From Turritopsis dohrnii (taxonomy: Eukaryota; Cnidaria; Hydrozoa; Anthoathecata; Oceaniidae): DNA of 64,000 nt. Of this stretch, positions 49,201-60,794 are shown one piece after another. Each line of letters opens with the position of its first letter. The stretch's first letter is position 1. The position numbers were made by a program, and so were the translations under genes. Location: assembly GCA_027922465.2 (NCBI GenBank), contig BQMF02000001.1, positions 3,224,001-3,288,000 on the forward strand. The letters are read 5' to 3'. The notes below the pieces were generated by a model. That model saw only the letters and a list, made by a program, of their open reading frames with translations, was not told where the DNA came from and searched no databases.

Positions 49201-52200
49201 GTATTTCTACCGTCCATGTCTCTGAAATAACCTGTCAGGTACACCAGCGTTGGCTGCTGCACTTGCATCGCCACTGCGAAGGCTGTGTAAACCAAAGTGC
49301 TTTTTATCAAAGTCAATACTTTTCAATTTTTCAATTAAGATATCTCGTAAGAATAAGACAGCTATAATTTTCAACATTATGTTTCACATAGCAAGTTGCT
49401 TTTACTTTTTTTCGCTAATAGCTACTACTAGGTCATGGGTGATCTTAATTAAAAAATTTTTGTAATTTCAATTACTCTATGCATTATGATTTCCCAAAGT
49501 GAGTCCTGACCGATTGATTTAAAGCAACAAATGTTTCCCTTTCATACCCTGCACATTATATGATAAAATCACTTTGTGTAAGTTTGCGATATTTGCTGTT
49601 GATTTTGAAAAACATTAAGACATTTATTGTTTAAAAAAATTAAAACAAATGAAAATTCTAGTTGCGACACTTATTGGCGATTTTGCGACACTTACTGTTG
49701 AACTGCGACACTTACTGGCAATTTTGCTACATTTACTGGCGTTTGCGACATTAACTGGCGATTGCGACATTAACTGACAGTACACCAGTGGCTATAGCGA
49801 TAATTTGTGAAGTAATTTACGAAATTAGCAGATTTCGCAAACCACAGTTATAATCTGTTTGGTATCATTAGATAGTGCCTATCTACTGATGATGACTTTA
49901 ACAGCTTTGAACGTGTTGTCTAGCCCGGTGTTTCTTTCACCCTGTGGTCGAAATGTCGATCCCAGTGGTTAATTCTAGAATTCTACTTTAAGAACAACTA
50001 TTTTACCAGCTTTTGGTCCTATTCCGTACATTTTATTGCCTACACTTGAGCACATGAGACTATCATGCTGAAAATTGCCTGCAGAATTAAATATACAAGG
50101 CCAAAAAGATACTAACGGCCACTGTTGAATTGCGACACTTACTGGCAATTTTGCGACATTTACTGGCGTTTGCGACATTTACTGTCGATTGCGACATTTA
50201 CTGGCAGTACAAGTGTATCTCAATATACTTTCAGATCTATATTGTTAACTTTACTAAATGTCAAAGATTTTTTAGCAATAACTTGTAAATGTGATTTTGA
50301 ACTACCGGAAGTAACAATATATGCCAAGTGTTCAGTTTTCCAAAGCACAGTCTCATTTTTGAGAAAACCAATAAGTGATTCAAGAGTAAAACAGATTCCA
50401 AAAGATAAGCTCCGATATCGCGAAGCATTAGTAATAGATTCCCAAGACGATCTGTAGTAGAATATAATGACCCCTTAGAATATGTTCACCCCTAACCCTA
50501 ACTCTAACACAAGCGTAACATATTAGGTCACTTTTTACTACAGATCATGCTTCAATAATTTTGTATTAATTTCTAGTTTTTAATTGAACAATATCGCCAA
50601 ATAATTTTGTAAAAATAAGCTTGCCGCATTGTTAGCTAGTTTACGAGCCGTACTATAAGGAAGATTCGTTATAACTTTTTAACTCGAGGTATGCATAGAA
50701 AGCTATTTATCGTTTGGAATGTTAAAGTGTCCTTTATTAGAATCTACACATATCCCAATCCACCGCATGGTTTGAGTGGGCTCCGAAATACATTAATCAA
50801 TTTTTGCAATAAATCCAGATTTTTGTAGAAAATTCTTAAGGAACAGTGGCTGTTCAGTTGTTGTATTTACATCTTCCGCGCATCCAGCTCCGTCATCAAT
50901 AAAACATGCTATCATAATCGAGTTTCCGCGCCAAAACTTTATAAGAGGACGAACTACTTTAATGGCAGAAACTTTCGCGTTTTCCGCGTTTTTGCTCCAT
51001 TTTCGCGAAAGTTTATGCCTTTGGAAATTTTAAAACAGCAAAACGCAAAAGTTTTTTCACGCTAAAAGTATGCTGTGTTTTCTAGATGGCAGCGAATTTC
51101 AGATGTACATTTATGAAGATGGAGAAACCGATGACGAAACCGATGCTGAGTGGGTAGTTAAAGAAAATTAGTTATAGTTTTTTACTTTTTCTTTAAACAA
51201 AGAAAGAAAAATCATAAAAATTTAAAAAATTCGGTTTCTTTTTTGCTCATTCACGAAAGTTTTTTCACGCGAAAATGAAGTTATTCATTTTTTCCACAAA
51301 ATGTTTTCCAAAATCTGCAAAACGCGAAAGTTTGTTCCATAAATTTCGCGGGTTTTTTGACACACGAAAGTTTCTGTCAGCGAAAGTTTCTGCCCTTAAA
51401 GTACTTTCGTGAAAGTAAAAGGGGCGGAAGTCAATCTAAATGGCAATACTGTGAAAACGAAATATTTTTATGATGGGTGTTCATCTGGATCTTCTCAAAC
51501 TTTTTGTCGAAATAATTTCTCTTAGCAGAAAAGAGACGGTTTCATCTCGTTGTTGCTGCACTGTGAGCGTGTTTTTTTTTTCACATTTTCTTGATCTCTC
51601 TTTGTGGCTCGGCATTATCCCATTTGCTTCCACCATCTTTGTTTATAATCCTTATGTCTTGATAATGTCATGAAATGTTTACAAGTTTAACCTGTTGACC
51701 AATTAAAAATGTTAGAAATACAAACATAACAGAATTGTTTCCTTTGTGTTCTCCCACAAGGGACCTGCTTCTAATTTGCAATTCAAAATGTTTGTCTTAC
51801 AAACTACTATAAAAGTTGAAGAGAAGGTTTACCTTACGCTTCATAACATTTGAGAGTATTTTGCTTTTCAGCTACCTGTATTTCGCATTGTTGAGCCAAA
51901 GGGAAATGATTATTATTATTTGGTATTACCGTATCCTGTCAGAGCTTATAAGATAAAGATTGTTCCTGAATTTGACTCAAATACTAAATGTTTCCGATTT
52001 GAGTTATATGGTTGCAAGGAAAACTCAATACCAGAGTTCCAAGGTATGATAGCCTTTACAATTTTCCAAATTTTTGTTCCTTTATTTTGTTCTGTCCAAA
52101 CATCTGCATTATTGTTGTAGAAGAAAATTTTCATAATGAAACCAATTTATGGCAAGAGAATTTTCAGAGAAATTCGCATTAGTGCAAATCCATAGAAATT

Positions 52201-55200
52201 TAGTTGCCAATCTAGTTCATATATATAAAGTTTCGGAAAACTGCTGTTTCATATGACACTGGTTACAAACAGCAACATCGATTGCATGAACAGCTAAAGA
52301 TGTCACATGTATCATTGAATGGTGGTGTTTCGGATCCGATTTCTTTGACTGACTCACTTTTCTCAGATGACAAACTTCTTTGTGATGAACGTAATGATAA
52401 ATCATCACAAACTGTACTGAAATGATTTATGGTAATCTATGCATAACAAAGTTCATTGTCAATTCAAGAACTTGATATTAGCAAGGAGAAAACTTAACAG
52501 TCAACAGTTAACTGGAAGACTGATCAACTGATAGCTTAGAATTAAAAACAAATGGCTTTAGATTGAAAAGTTTGAATAAGAAGAAATGAAAAGTTTGTAT
52601 AAAAATACTGCAATATTACTAGTATTTTGTTATTAATATTTTAGATTGCAGTAAAACTGATAAACCACTTATCAGTAATATGGAGCATTCTCAATTCAAC
52701 CAGTCCTCTTATGTCAGTCAACCAACAGCATATGATGCCTCATTTTTGGCATATGACAGAACAAAGGCATGGTGCGTACAGTTTGATCCCATTCCAAATC
52801 CATATTCTCAATGGGCATTGGTGAATTTGTCACAGAAGTTTCTTATTTATAAGTTCATTGTTGATCGCTATAAAGACGATCAATCTGAAGTACCTGAGTC
52901 ATTCAAGTTAGAATACAGTGTTGGCAATAATGTGTGGGCATCATATGAAGGAGGAAGGGTAAACATTTTATTTGTATAACAAGAAGCCGCATGGCTTGAA
53001 GACTTCAGGACGTAACACAACGATGCATTATTAGTCTCAAAAATACAACGTTGCCGAATTACCAAATTATGTTCAAATCTAATAAAATGACTGTCAAATT
53101 CAAAATCAGCACCTTTCAAATGTGATCCGCGCAAATTTTCATGAAAATTGAAAAACTTTCGAAATTTGGTCCAAATTTGGCCTAAATTGGCCAATTTTAG
53201 TCAAACCTGCCAATATCATTGTTAAATTCGAAATCAGCACCTATCAAATGTGATCCGTGCAAATTTTTGATAAAATTGAAGAACTTCCGAAATTTGGTCC
53301 AAATTTGGCCTAAATTGCCCAATTTTAGTCAAACCTGACAAAATCATTGTCAAACTTGAAATCAGCACCTTTCAATTGTGATCCGTGCAAAATTTCATGA
53401 AAATTGAAGAACTTTCGAAATTCGGTCCAAATTTGGCCTAAATTGGCCAATTTTAGTCAAACCTGGCAATATCATTGTCAAATTTGAAATCAGCACCTTT
53501 CAAATGTGATCCGTGCAAAATTTCATGAAAACTGAAGAACTTTCGAAATTCGGTCCTAATTTGGCCTAAATTGGCCAATTTTAGTCAAACCTGGCAATAT
53601 TATTGTTAAATTCGAAATCAGCACCTATCAAATGTGATCTGTGCAAATTTTTGCGAAAATTGAAGAACTTTTGAAATTTGGTCCAAATTTGGCCTAAATT
53701 GGGCAATTTTAGTCAAACCTGACAAAATCATTGTCAAATTTGATATCAGCACCTTTCAAATGTGACCCGTGCAAAATTTCATGAAAATTGAAGAACTGTC
53801 GAAATTTGGTCTAAATTTGGCCTAAATTGGCCAATTTTAGTCAAACCTGGCAATATCATTGTCAAATTTGAAATCAGCAGCTTTCGATCCGTGCAAATTT
53901 TTATGAAAATTGAAGAACTGTCGAAATTTGGTCTAAATTTGGCCTAAATTGCCCAATTTTAGTCAAACCTGGCAATATCATTGTCAAATTTGAAATCAGC
54001 AGCTTTCGATCCGTGCAAATTTTTATGAAAATTGAAGAACTTTCGAAATTTGGTCCAAATTTGGCCTAAATTGGACAATTTTAGTCAAACCTGGCAAAAT
54101 CATTGTCAAATTCGAAATCAGCACCTTCAATTGTGCTCTGTGCAAATTTTCATGAAAATTGGTCAACTGGAAGTCCTAATTTGCCCAAATTTGCGAATTC
54201 GGCAACGATGTCATGTAAACGCTGCACGAAAACGTTCATAGCTTGGAGGAGTAGTAGTAGGAGAAGGAGAAACCACGGGTATTTTAAATACTTTACTCCA
54301 CCACGGGGGTGTCCTAAAGTCAATTAGCAAATTATGCATTCCATGGTTGTATTTTGGTACCATTTTCATCCTTACCTTGAAAATTTGTCCTTGTTTGATA
54401 AGTGTTCAAAAGTCTTCAGAAAAAATGTGAAAACAAAGAAGAAAAATGAAGAAGAAAAGAAATGAGATTTTTATCTTCATATCCTATGAAGGTCCTCTTT
54501 GATAATGCTGAAATTTCCATGTTTTTTGATGGCTATGAAAATAATAAAAATGTTTTCATATTTTGTCATAATTTTAAAGGCCCCCAGGCAACTTACATAA
54601 AAGTACCTATAACAGAGTTTTTTCTAAAAGGATGAGCTTACACCATATTAAAACACAGGCAATCAATCATTGCGATTCTTGTTGAAAAACTTTTGTCGAA
54701 AATATATGCAGAATACAAACATTTAGGTCAAAAGGACCGTGAAAGTTTTTCCACCTTCAGTATTAGTCTTTGAGGCATTGATTTTATTACAAGCTGCATA
54801 GTTATAAGTAATTCCTGTCTCTGCAAATAACCTTTGTGTGATTTTGAGGTGAATGGTGTAATTTGTTTATCATTAAAATTATTGAAATCTTGTCATTTTA
54901 CTCTGATTGGAATGTAAGGCTACGAGAAAATAGTATGTTTCTGAACCTAAATCCGTTTTCTTGCAGACCAAAGTAATTCTGAAAATCTTGGGCAGACGAA
55001 GCTGTTAACTATGAAGCTATCACCATTTTTGTTTTAATTTTAGGAACTTATTGTCAGCGATGTTCTTGACAAAGGAGTGGCCTTAACAAAGCCTTTGTTA
55101 GCTCAATTTGTAAGAATTCGAATAAAATTGTCAAATACTAATAATACTTGTATCAAATTACAATTATATGGATGTCGAGCAAATCAAGCAGCAGGTACTC

Positions 55201-58200
55201 TTGTCATCAGCACTCCTATAATTTATATACAAGCTTTTTAGTTTACACATACACATACAAGGCTAGTAACATAGTTGAATTTATTCATGCACTATCCTAA
55301 CGAAGTTTCGCAAATTTGATTGAGAATGAACTTTGTGAATGTATGCTAATATAGTGAATCGATAGTCTAGTGCTAATGAAACATATCGAAGTTTTGCTTG
55401 GAATTCAATACACATTTCCACCTAATTTTTTCTCGAAATTTTTGTGCAGATCTATCAACAACACCATCAACAAATCCTAATGCTACTAACGATCCCAACA
55501 AGCCACCAGAACCAGGTAGTACATATCGTACACATACATCTGTCTCGTGATATATTTATGACAACTATGCTTTTTAAACTAAACTATCATCTGGTGCCAT
55601 CCATTATGTGGGTTTTCAGTTTACCAGGAGACCATGTTACAGTTTAGTTTTGCTTATCACTCTGCAAGTCTGTGGTTTTCTGAATTTTTTTACATAGTTT
55701 GGTAAACAGGGAAGATTGTGGATGTTCTAGATTATGATTATGACTTTGTGTTAAATTTTTTAAATTGTAAGCAGATTTCTTTTCATTTTTAATTCAGGTC
55801 GAATTTATCAATACGAAATTTATGATGGCAATACATACCTTAATCATTATAAATGGAAAGACATAGAATACAGAACGGTAACCAACGCTCAACCTAAAGC
55901 ACCAGATTCCAAAGGTCTATTAAGTGGCGGTTTAGGTTGTCTGACAGATGGAAAATACACCTCCGACTCAAATCCGTTTAAATCACAATGTTGGATTGGA
56001 TGGTCTCATCTAGTTAAACGTGACCGTCCAATATACATCATGCTCTCCTTAACCGTTCAAACCACTATCACCAGTGTTACTTTCCAAACTTATGTTAACG
56101 ACAGCATGGGTGCATGGCCCATAAAGATGTTCACTGTAAAGCATAGTTTGACCACGGGTTTACCGAAAACCTTGGGTTATGTCTGTGCACCACCATCAGC
56201 TTATCATCGTTCGGCACAAATTATACCATTCAAAATAGACCTTGGCAGCTTGAAAACTAAGATATTGATCGTTGAATTTGAATATTCTGGCGACTGGATT
56301 ATGTTAAGACAGGTGTCTATTGATCAAGGTATTTGTTTCTTCCTTTGATAGTGAAATTTGTCTCCTTGTTGATCCCACTTCAAAATATTAAAGTAGAACT
56401 GAAAATTGTAGGGTGCTTGTGCTAGTATGGGCTAACATCCCTGATTAGAGTAATAAGAAATGGATCTGAAACTAGTAGTTTGCTAGTATCAGGGAACTTA
56501 AACAAAGCGATTATCTATCCCTTAGAGACTTCCCTTGTAGACTCCTATCGATTTTGTTTTCTCAAGACAGTTTCTCAAGCTGTTGATTAACGATCACGGA
56601 TATTTTTTGACACATTTTGAATGTGAGTGTTTCAATTGGCTAATAGTTTTCTTTTTTTCAGATATTAACTCAGTCGGAGGTGGTTTGAAGCTAAGTAAAC
56701 AAAAACCAACATGTGTCATTCCAGAAAAATCAGTTGGTAAGTTTTTTTCTATTAAACTCATGGAACATCACCAGGAACACAAAATCTTGAATGTAAGTTA
56801 TATTTATGATATCTATGCTTTTTAAATTAGTCTGTCGTCTGGTGCATACTTAATGAAAGTTTTCAGTTTGTCATGAGACCATGTTACACTTTTATTTTCC
56901 TTATCACTATGCAGTATAACTATATTGTCAATGTTTCGCTTATTCTAAGCTTTCTAATAACATTGAAGATTGTTGATATTTTGAATTATGATCATGACCA
57001 CTTTGTATTAAATTTTGAAGTGCGGGTAGATTTGTTAATATTTTCACTTCAGCTCTTTTGCCATAATTCTTTCAGTAAAGGTTTTATGCCTTACATTTTC
57101 TATTAAGTTGTTTCTAAGCTTTTAATCGCCATAAAACAATACAGAACTTTAAAGTAAAAGATATATAAAATTAAATAGAAACAATTCCGTCCAACAAAAT
57201 GAATTTGTTACCAGCATTAACTAAAATCGTGATTTTTGAAAACATGGAGAAACAGTAATAAAGAAGTTATGTTTTTTTTCTGAAAATATAATGTTTGACA
57301 AACCAAAAAACATAACAAAAATCTACTTGAACCAATTTTATTTTTGTGCGTCAGTGAGACCTTTTTCATAACAGAGCAAAAAGGGGAACCAGAAAATAAC
57401 CGCCTTAATAAAAAAATAGAAATCTGTAGTTTAGAAAGTAAGCAAAGGTTTGCTTTAACAGAATGAAAAAAAATCTGGTTATTCACATCAAATATTTGAA
57501 AGAACACTGTTTATTTTAAGTTTTTGTTCTTCTACGAGGAAGTGGAAGATTGGCAATTTGTCAAAACATATCAGAATGACGTAACATAAACAAGTAATAG
57601 ATATCACAAAACAGGATCAATATATATGACATGACTATGGTTGCTCATTTGTAGCAAAATTCAAGATAGATATTTACATTCACATTCAAGAAACCCTTAT
57701 TCACATTCAACAAAATTATATGCACATTGAAAAAACTGTTATTCACATTCACGAAATTTTTTATTACGGTAGCAGCGAAAGCGAATACCGTATTAAAACA
57801 CCCGTGGACTACTAGGGATTGTTCACAAATGACGTCAACCATTTTTTCAAGATTTTTGACCCCCCCCCCCCCCCCCCCCCCCCCTCCCCCCTCTGTCAAC
57901 TTGCGTCAACTTTGCGTTGCCCCCTCCCCCTCAGTTGACGTCATCGTTTGAGAAGACCCCCCCCCCCCCCCAAAAAAAAAAAAAAAAAAAAACAAAACAA
58001 AACAAAACAACCTCCATCCACCCCACTTGTCCTTTTGTATGTTAGTTTCTTACGCATTTTAATAAGACGTGAAAATATTTGAAATGATCTTCGTGTAATT
58101 TTTCTCTGATCAAACTCCATCTGTGTTTATTGTTTTACGTTCGTGGACCACATCAAGATCACATTCAGTGTTAACATTTTCATAAGAAACTTTTACTTAA

Positions 58201-58356
58201 TTAGAAAAATCAAGGTTCTGCAAAATTGTGTGGGTTGACGTCAACTAGTATCACATCCCCTCCCCCCCCCCCCCCCCCTCCCCCGTCAACCAGCGTCAAC
58301 TTTAGTATAACCCCCCCTCCCCCCTAACACAGTTGACGTCATTTGTGAACAGTCCC

Positions 58357-58395
<39 letters not shown>

Positions 58396-60209
58396 ATACT
58401 AATACTACTACTCCGGCCGAAATGGCAATTAGTCTGCGATTTAGAGTCTGCGGGACTCTATCAAAAACGCAATGTAAATTCTAATGAAGGAACGCAGCCT
58501 TCGTAATTTGGAAGCTTTTTCATATCGAACATTTAAAAGTAGATTACCTTTTATTTTAAAAATACATAACCTGATATTTTATAACTTAATCCACGAAATT
58601 AGAATTCATTCGAATTCTAATCAAATAGGCGTACATAAAAATGGGACTTTTAGTTCATTACGCTAACTGAAAATATATACTTGATATGCTGCTTTTCTTG
58701 TTAGTAAAGCTTATTAGTTCAAAATTTCTTATTACCTCGTTTGGTTTGTTAGCTATTACACTATGTTTGTTTATTAAAGTTTTCAAAGATCTAGTTCAAA
58801 AAGGCAGTTTATTTGTTGGAATTCAATTTTGGTTTCGTCAGAAATTATTATTATTATAAACAAACTTTTTTTTTTCTACATAAGCTCTTACGAAAAAATT
58901 TCTTATAAAAAAAACACACAGCTCACACATGTATAATTCTTTTGTCTTTAAATAAATTGTTGCTGGTGTTTTTGGTTAGACCCTATTTACACTAATTAAT
59001 CATTTTCATCGAATTTATCGTTAATGTCTGTTTTCCACCAGTGAGATATCTTAGAAAACATCCAGTAAAGAAGTTTTTAGTACTTAAATTTCGAAAGCAT
59101 TTGCGTGAAAAGTAAACTTGCTGCTACCGTTTTGCGCCATCTGGCTCTTGTTCATATTCAACGATATTATATTCATATCAACAAAAGTATATTCACATTA
59201 AAGAAACTTTTATTCATGTTCAAGAAAATTTTTATTCATATTCAAGAAAGACTTTCATATGCAAGGTGTAAAATTACTATTCAAGGAATTCGGTAACTCA
59301 GATCTGGTCAGTAAATTATTACCCACAGTTTTTTTTAACAAAAATACTAGTTGTAAGGGGAATAAATGAGTAAAATTATGGAAAATCTGGAGATATGGCT
59401 AACATTTATATCGAAGTTCTGAAAGCTATGAATAACATGTGTTCCGTGCCTATCTATAAACATAATGGTTCTTATTTTCATATATATATAGATTGGTCTT
59501 CACCTTCAGTCAGCATAATTGCAATTGCTATCTCAGTTTCAGTGGCTGGTATAATCATCGTAATCTTTGTGTTCATCATTATCAGGTAAGGTAAAGATAG
59601 TCAGCAGTGTGAAAGCATAAAGATATCTTGTATTTCGTTACTAAATATCTATGCTTTTTCGATTCATCTGGAAAAGATTAAATAAAGTTGTAATGATAAC
59701 GGGGAAATTAAACGAAAGTTCAAACAAGTTTTTATTTCAGGCTAAAAAAAAGAAGGAACGGTGGTAGGGAAGAAAATGAAGGTAACCAATTAGAAACAAA
59801 TTCGCCAGACGTTCAATCAAGTTTGTATCAAGTTTTGTTAGATGTCAAAAGACCAGAAGTATATGCGACTTTGAATTTAAATAAAGAAGACAACGAGAAA
59901 GACAAGGGACAGGGACAGTACGAGATATCCCTTCATCAATTTACTTCCGATAAAACAGCACCAGAAAACCAGAACTATATAGAAATTGAAAATGAAGATG
60001 ACCAATTAGAAACAAAATTGCCAGACGTTCAATCAAGTTTGTATCAAGATTTGTTAGATGTCAAAAGACCAGAAGAATACACGACTTTGAATTTAATACA
60101 AGAAGAAAACGAGAAAAACAAAGGACAGGGACAGTACGAGATATCCCTTCATCAATTAACTGCCGATAAAACAGCACCCGAAAACCAGAGCTATGTAGAA
60201 TTTTATTGA
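43330..60209 (+). CDS. DDR-like transmembrane receptor with two discoidin domains and ITAM-like tail, no kinase
   Basis: Ten exons join in phase: 43330-43405, 47513-47835, 51872-52043, 52645-52958, 55044-55194, 55450-55515, 55798-56328, 56662-56736, 59492-59585 and 59741-60209; about 756 residues. Order: signal peptide (MRNYWLLLSTLSLV); discoidin (F5/8C) domain 1, about 27-184 (ECFQPLGMENGKI to LYGC); discoidin 2, about 192-340; a Pro/Thr/Asn linker; a discoidin-like domain, about 368-544 (GGLGCLTDG, CWIGWSH), of the type that follows the discoidin domain in collagen receptors DDR1/2; a short stalk; one membrane span, about 577-600; and a 156-residue tail. The tail has no kinase but two YQxLLDVKRPExYxTL motifs fitting YxxL-x8-YxxL, plus GQYEIS and NYIEI tyrosines. 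Likely a cell-surface receptor signalling through Src/Syk-type kinases (inferred). Introns carry many insertions. Confidence 0.87.
44125..44791 (-). pseudogene. LINE reverse-transcriptase 3' fragment in receptor intron 1
   Basis: Minus-strand pieces match the end of a non-LTR reverse transcriptase: SKTETILYGSRSS then INGVEINQPEVYKYF (44791-44525), then SIINPLFYYCYPLFS, QHNRAITIIG, FKSLHNLAPIHS and LLRLPRAKTE (44514-44125). There is a break between the two parts and the active-site region is missing. Antisense to the receptor gene. Confidence 0.75.
44920..45180. repeat. Diverged single unit related to the 128-bp satellite
   Basis: Phrases such as aattttcatagaaatttgca, gacagtcattttgtcagg and aaattggacaattc resemble the satellite units at 53 kb and 61 kb, here on the plus strand within intron 1 of the receptor. 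A similar piece is at 46330-46560. Confidence 0.5.
46060..46325. repeat. Dispersed repeat with GAT microsatellite, inverted copy at 60510-60690
   Basis: Contains (GAT)20 at 46174-46233 flanked by gtaacgtcaacacgaaagtt and caaaatcggaaactgac, then gcctcctcgctcgcttacgc. The reverse complement of the whole unit is recognisable at 60510-60690, with a shorter microsatellite. A His-rich open frame here is an artefact of the microsatellite. Confidence 0.8.
46330..46560. repeat. Satellite-like units in receptor intron 1
   Basis: Two diverged units (ttgacagtcattttgtcat, ccaaaattgggcgattcggg, cgccaaatttagac) related to the 128-bp family at 53 kb, adjoining the GAT-bearing repeat. Confidence 0.55.
46561..47512. 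other. Rest of receptor intron 1, nothing recognised
   Basis: AT-rich intronic DNA without exon-like or repeat structure that I can support. Confidence 0.35.
48183..48351 (+). pseudogene. Orphan first exon of a HECT-ligase paralogue
   Basis: Encodes 56 residues: an N-terminus with EKSIKYLTEI and an end LHGIRPG, paralleling EKTIKYLQNA and MHGIRPG of exon 1 at 13846. It ends at a GTAAGG donor in phase 1, exactly as that exon does. The remaining ligase exons are absent, so it cannot make a ligase. Because it has a start codon and a good donor it might be spliced into the receptor transcript, but nothing shows that. Confidence 0.75.
48436..48612 (+). pseudogene. 3' end of an integrase-core gene paralogue
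   Basis: The reading GIDFIGNDGFSEETAQIEVP then STCFGVDI and stop parallels the last 60 residues of the integrase at 20414 ([28 protein letters not shown]). Only the tail is present. Similarity is moderate, so it comes from a related rather than the same element. Confidence 0.6.
48736..49675. other. Intronic, nothing recognised
   Basis: AT-rich part of receptor intron 2. No exon or bounded element seen. Confidence 0.35.
49676..49790. repeat. Tandem GCGACATTTACTGGC repeats, copy 1
   Basis: Six or so units of 17-24 bp built on tgcgacacttactggcaatt. A second cluster of the same units is at 50124-50212, about 450 bp away in the same orientation. They may be subterminal repeats of an unrecognised element. 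Non-coding. Confidence 0.7.
50124..50212. repeat. Tandem GCGACATTTACTGGC repeats, copy 2
   Basis: Same unit as 49676-49790, about five copies, ending ggcagtac as does copy 1 (gacagtac). Confidence 0.7.
50957..51401. mobile_element. 445-bp MITE with CTTTAAKGGCAGAAAC TIRs
   Basis: Left end CTTTAATGGCAGAAACTTTC and right end GAAAGTTTCTGCCCTTAAAG are inverted and flanked by TA. The sequence is full of CGCGAAAG/CTTTCGCG motifs. No gene. It lies in receptor intron 2. Confidence 0.8.
53060..54190. repeat. 128-bp tandem satellite in receptor intron 4
   Basis: About eight to nine units. The landmark tgtgatccg occurs at 53121, 53249, 53377, 53505, 53633 and (tgtgaccc) 53761, an exact 128-bp period; later units are shortened by an internal deletion. 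Each contains the near-palindrome tttggtccaaatttggcc. The same satellite with the same period is at 61200-61720. Confidence 0.9.
54250..55043. other. Rest of receptor intron 4, nothing recognised
   Basis: AT-rich intronic DNA before the acceptor at 55043. Confidence 0.35.
57650..57760. repeat. ATTCACATTCAAGAAA minisatellite, left part
   Basis: Four or so units of attcacattcaagaaac type with a period near 27-30 bp. The array resumes at 59153-59260 in the same orientation, so repeat A copy 2 has inserted into it. Confidence 0.7.
57761..59152. mobile_element. Dispersed repeat A, copy 2, in receptor intron 8
   Basis: Same ends as copy 1 (28108-34175). It lacks the P-like and Harbinger insertions of copy 1 and shows both empty sites: tccggccgaa near 58410 and ccagtgagatatc near 59040. 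It carries its own nested MITE at 57815-58356, whose empty site is seen in copy 1. It is inserted in a minisatellite, about 340 bp upstream of the receptor's membrane-span exon. Confidence 0.85.
57815..58356. mobile_element. 542-bp MITE with poly-C tracts nested in repeat A
   Basis: TIRs GGGATTGTTCACAAATGACG and inverse (ending GTGAACAGTCCC) with CTA on both sides. Inside are several long C runs (57862-57890, 57957-57972, 58265-58278) and further ttgacgtca motifs. No coding capacity. Poly-C length is likely unreliable in the assembly. Confidence 0.8.
59153..59260. repeat. ATTCACATTCAAGAAA minisatellite, right part
   Basis: Continuation of the array at 57650-57760 (attcatatcaacaaaagta, attcatgttcaagaaaa and similar units), interrupted by repeat A copy 2. 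Confidence 0.65.
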
Positions 60210-60216
60210 AGATAAT
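59785..60216 (+). repeat. In-frame 216-bp tandem duplication encoding two ITAM-like tail units
   Basis: Unit 1 59785-60000 and unit 2 60001-60216, each 72 codons, are strongly similar at DNA level (starting accaattagaaacaaa in both). Each unit encodes SLYQxLLDVKRPExYxTLNL, GQGQYEISLHQ and a final NYIE/SYVE tyrosine. The first tyrosine codons are at 59826 and 60042. Confidence 0.92.
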
Positions 60217-60509
60217 AACGTGAAAGACATCGCAGCGGCTAAGTATGAAATAACCCACAAAAAGCCTCAAGAAGTTAAGGGGATAAACATGAAATATTGT
60301 ATTATAAATTTGTTTTCCGTTCTATATTGTAGTGACATTTTTGTTGAGTATGTATGATATTTGATAGTTATTGAACCAAGCCATTTAATAACGATCTTTT
60401 GATACCACACGAAATAAACTAGCCATTTTTCATTGTCCAACGTAAATAATTTTTCGTCTCAACAAAACATTGCTGTTTTCCTGCTAAGATTATGCAAATT
60501 GTTGGTTTG

Positions 60510-60690
60510 TTTAGTTGTTGCCCCCGAAGCGAGCGCAAGCGAGCAAAGAGGCATATTAATTTCACGAGAAGGTGAAAGTCAGTTTTCGATTTTGTTCATC
60601 ATCTCCTTATCATCACCATCAACTTCCAACTTTTCGTGTTGCCGTTACACGGTGGTTTAGAATTTTCAGCTGATTTTGCATGGTACTGTA
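60510..60690. repeat. Inverted copy of the 46060-46325 repeat
   Basis: Reads cgaagcgagcgcaagcgagc, aggcat, tttcacgag, gattttgttcatcatc and ttccaacttttcgtgttgcc, the reverse complement of the earlier copy with a shorter trinucleotide run. It lies just past the receptor stop codon and could fall in its 3' region. Confidence 0.75.
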
Positions 60691-60794
60691 GGTGGGAGAC
60701 AGAATGTTTTTTCGTATTTTTTCCCTTATTTATTATTATATTGTACTTTGTTATTTAGGAAGGTCGTATACTAAAATTGTTTAAACATTTTCGA

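Noticed and set aside
57645..57951. Poly-Gly and poly-Pro open frames
   Set aside because: Caused by poly-C tracts in the MITE at 57815-58356.
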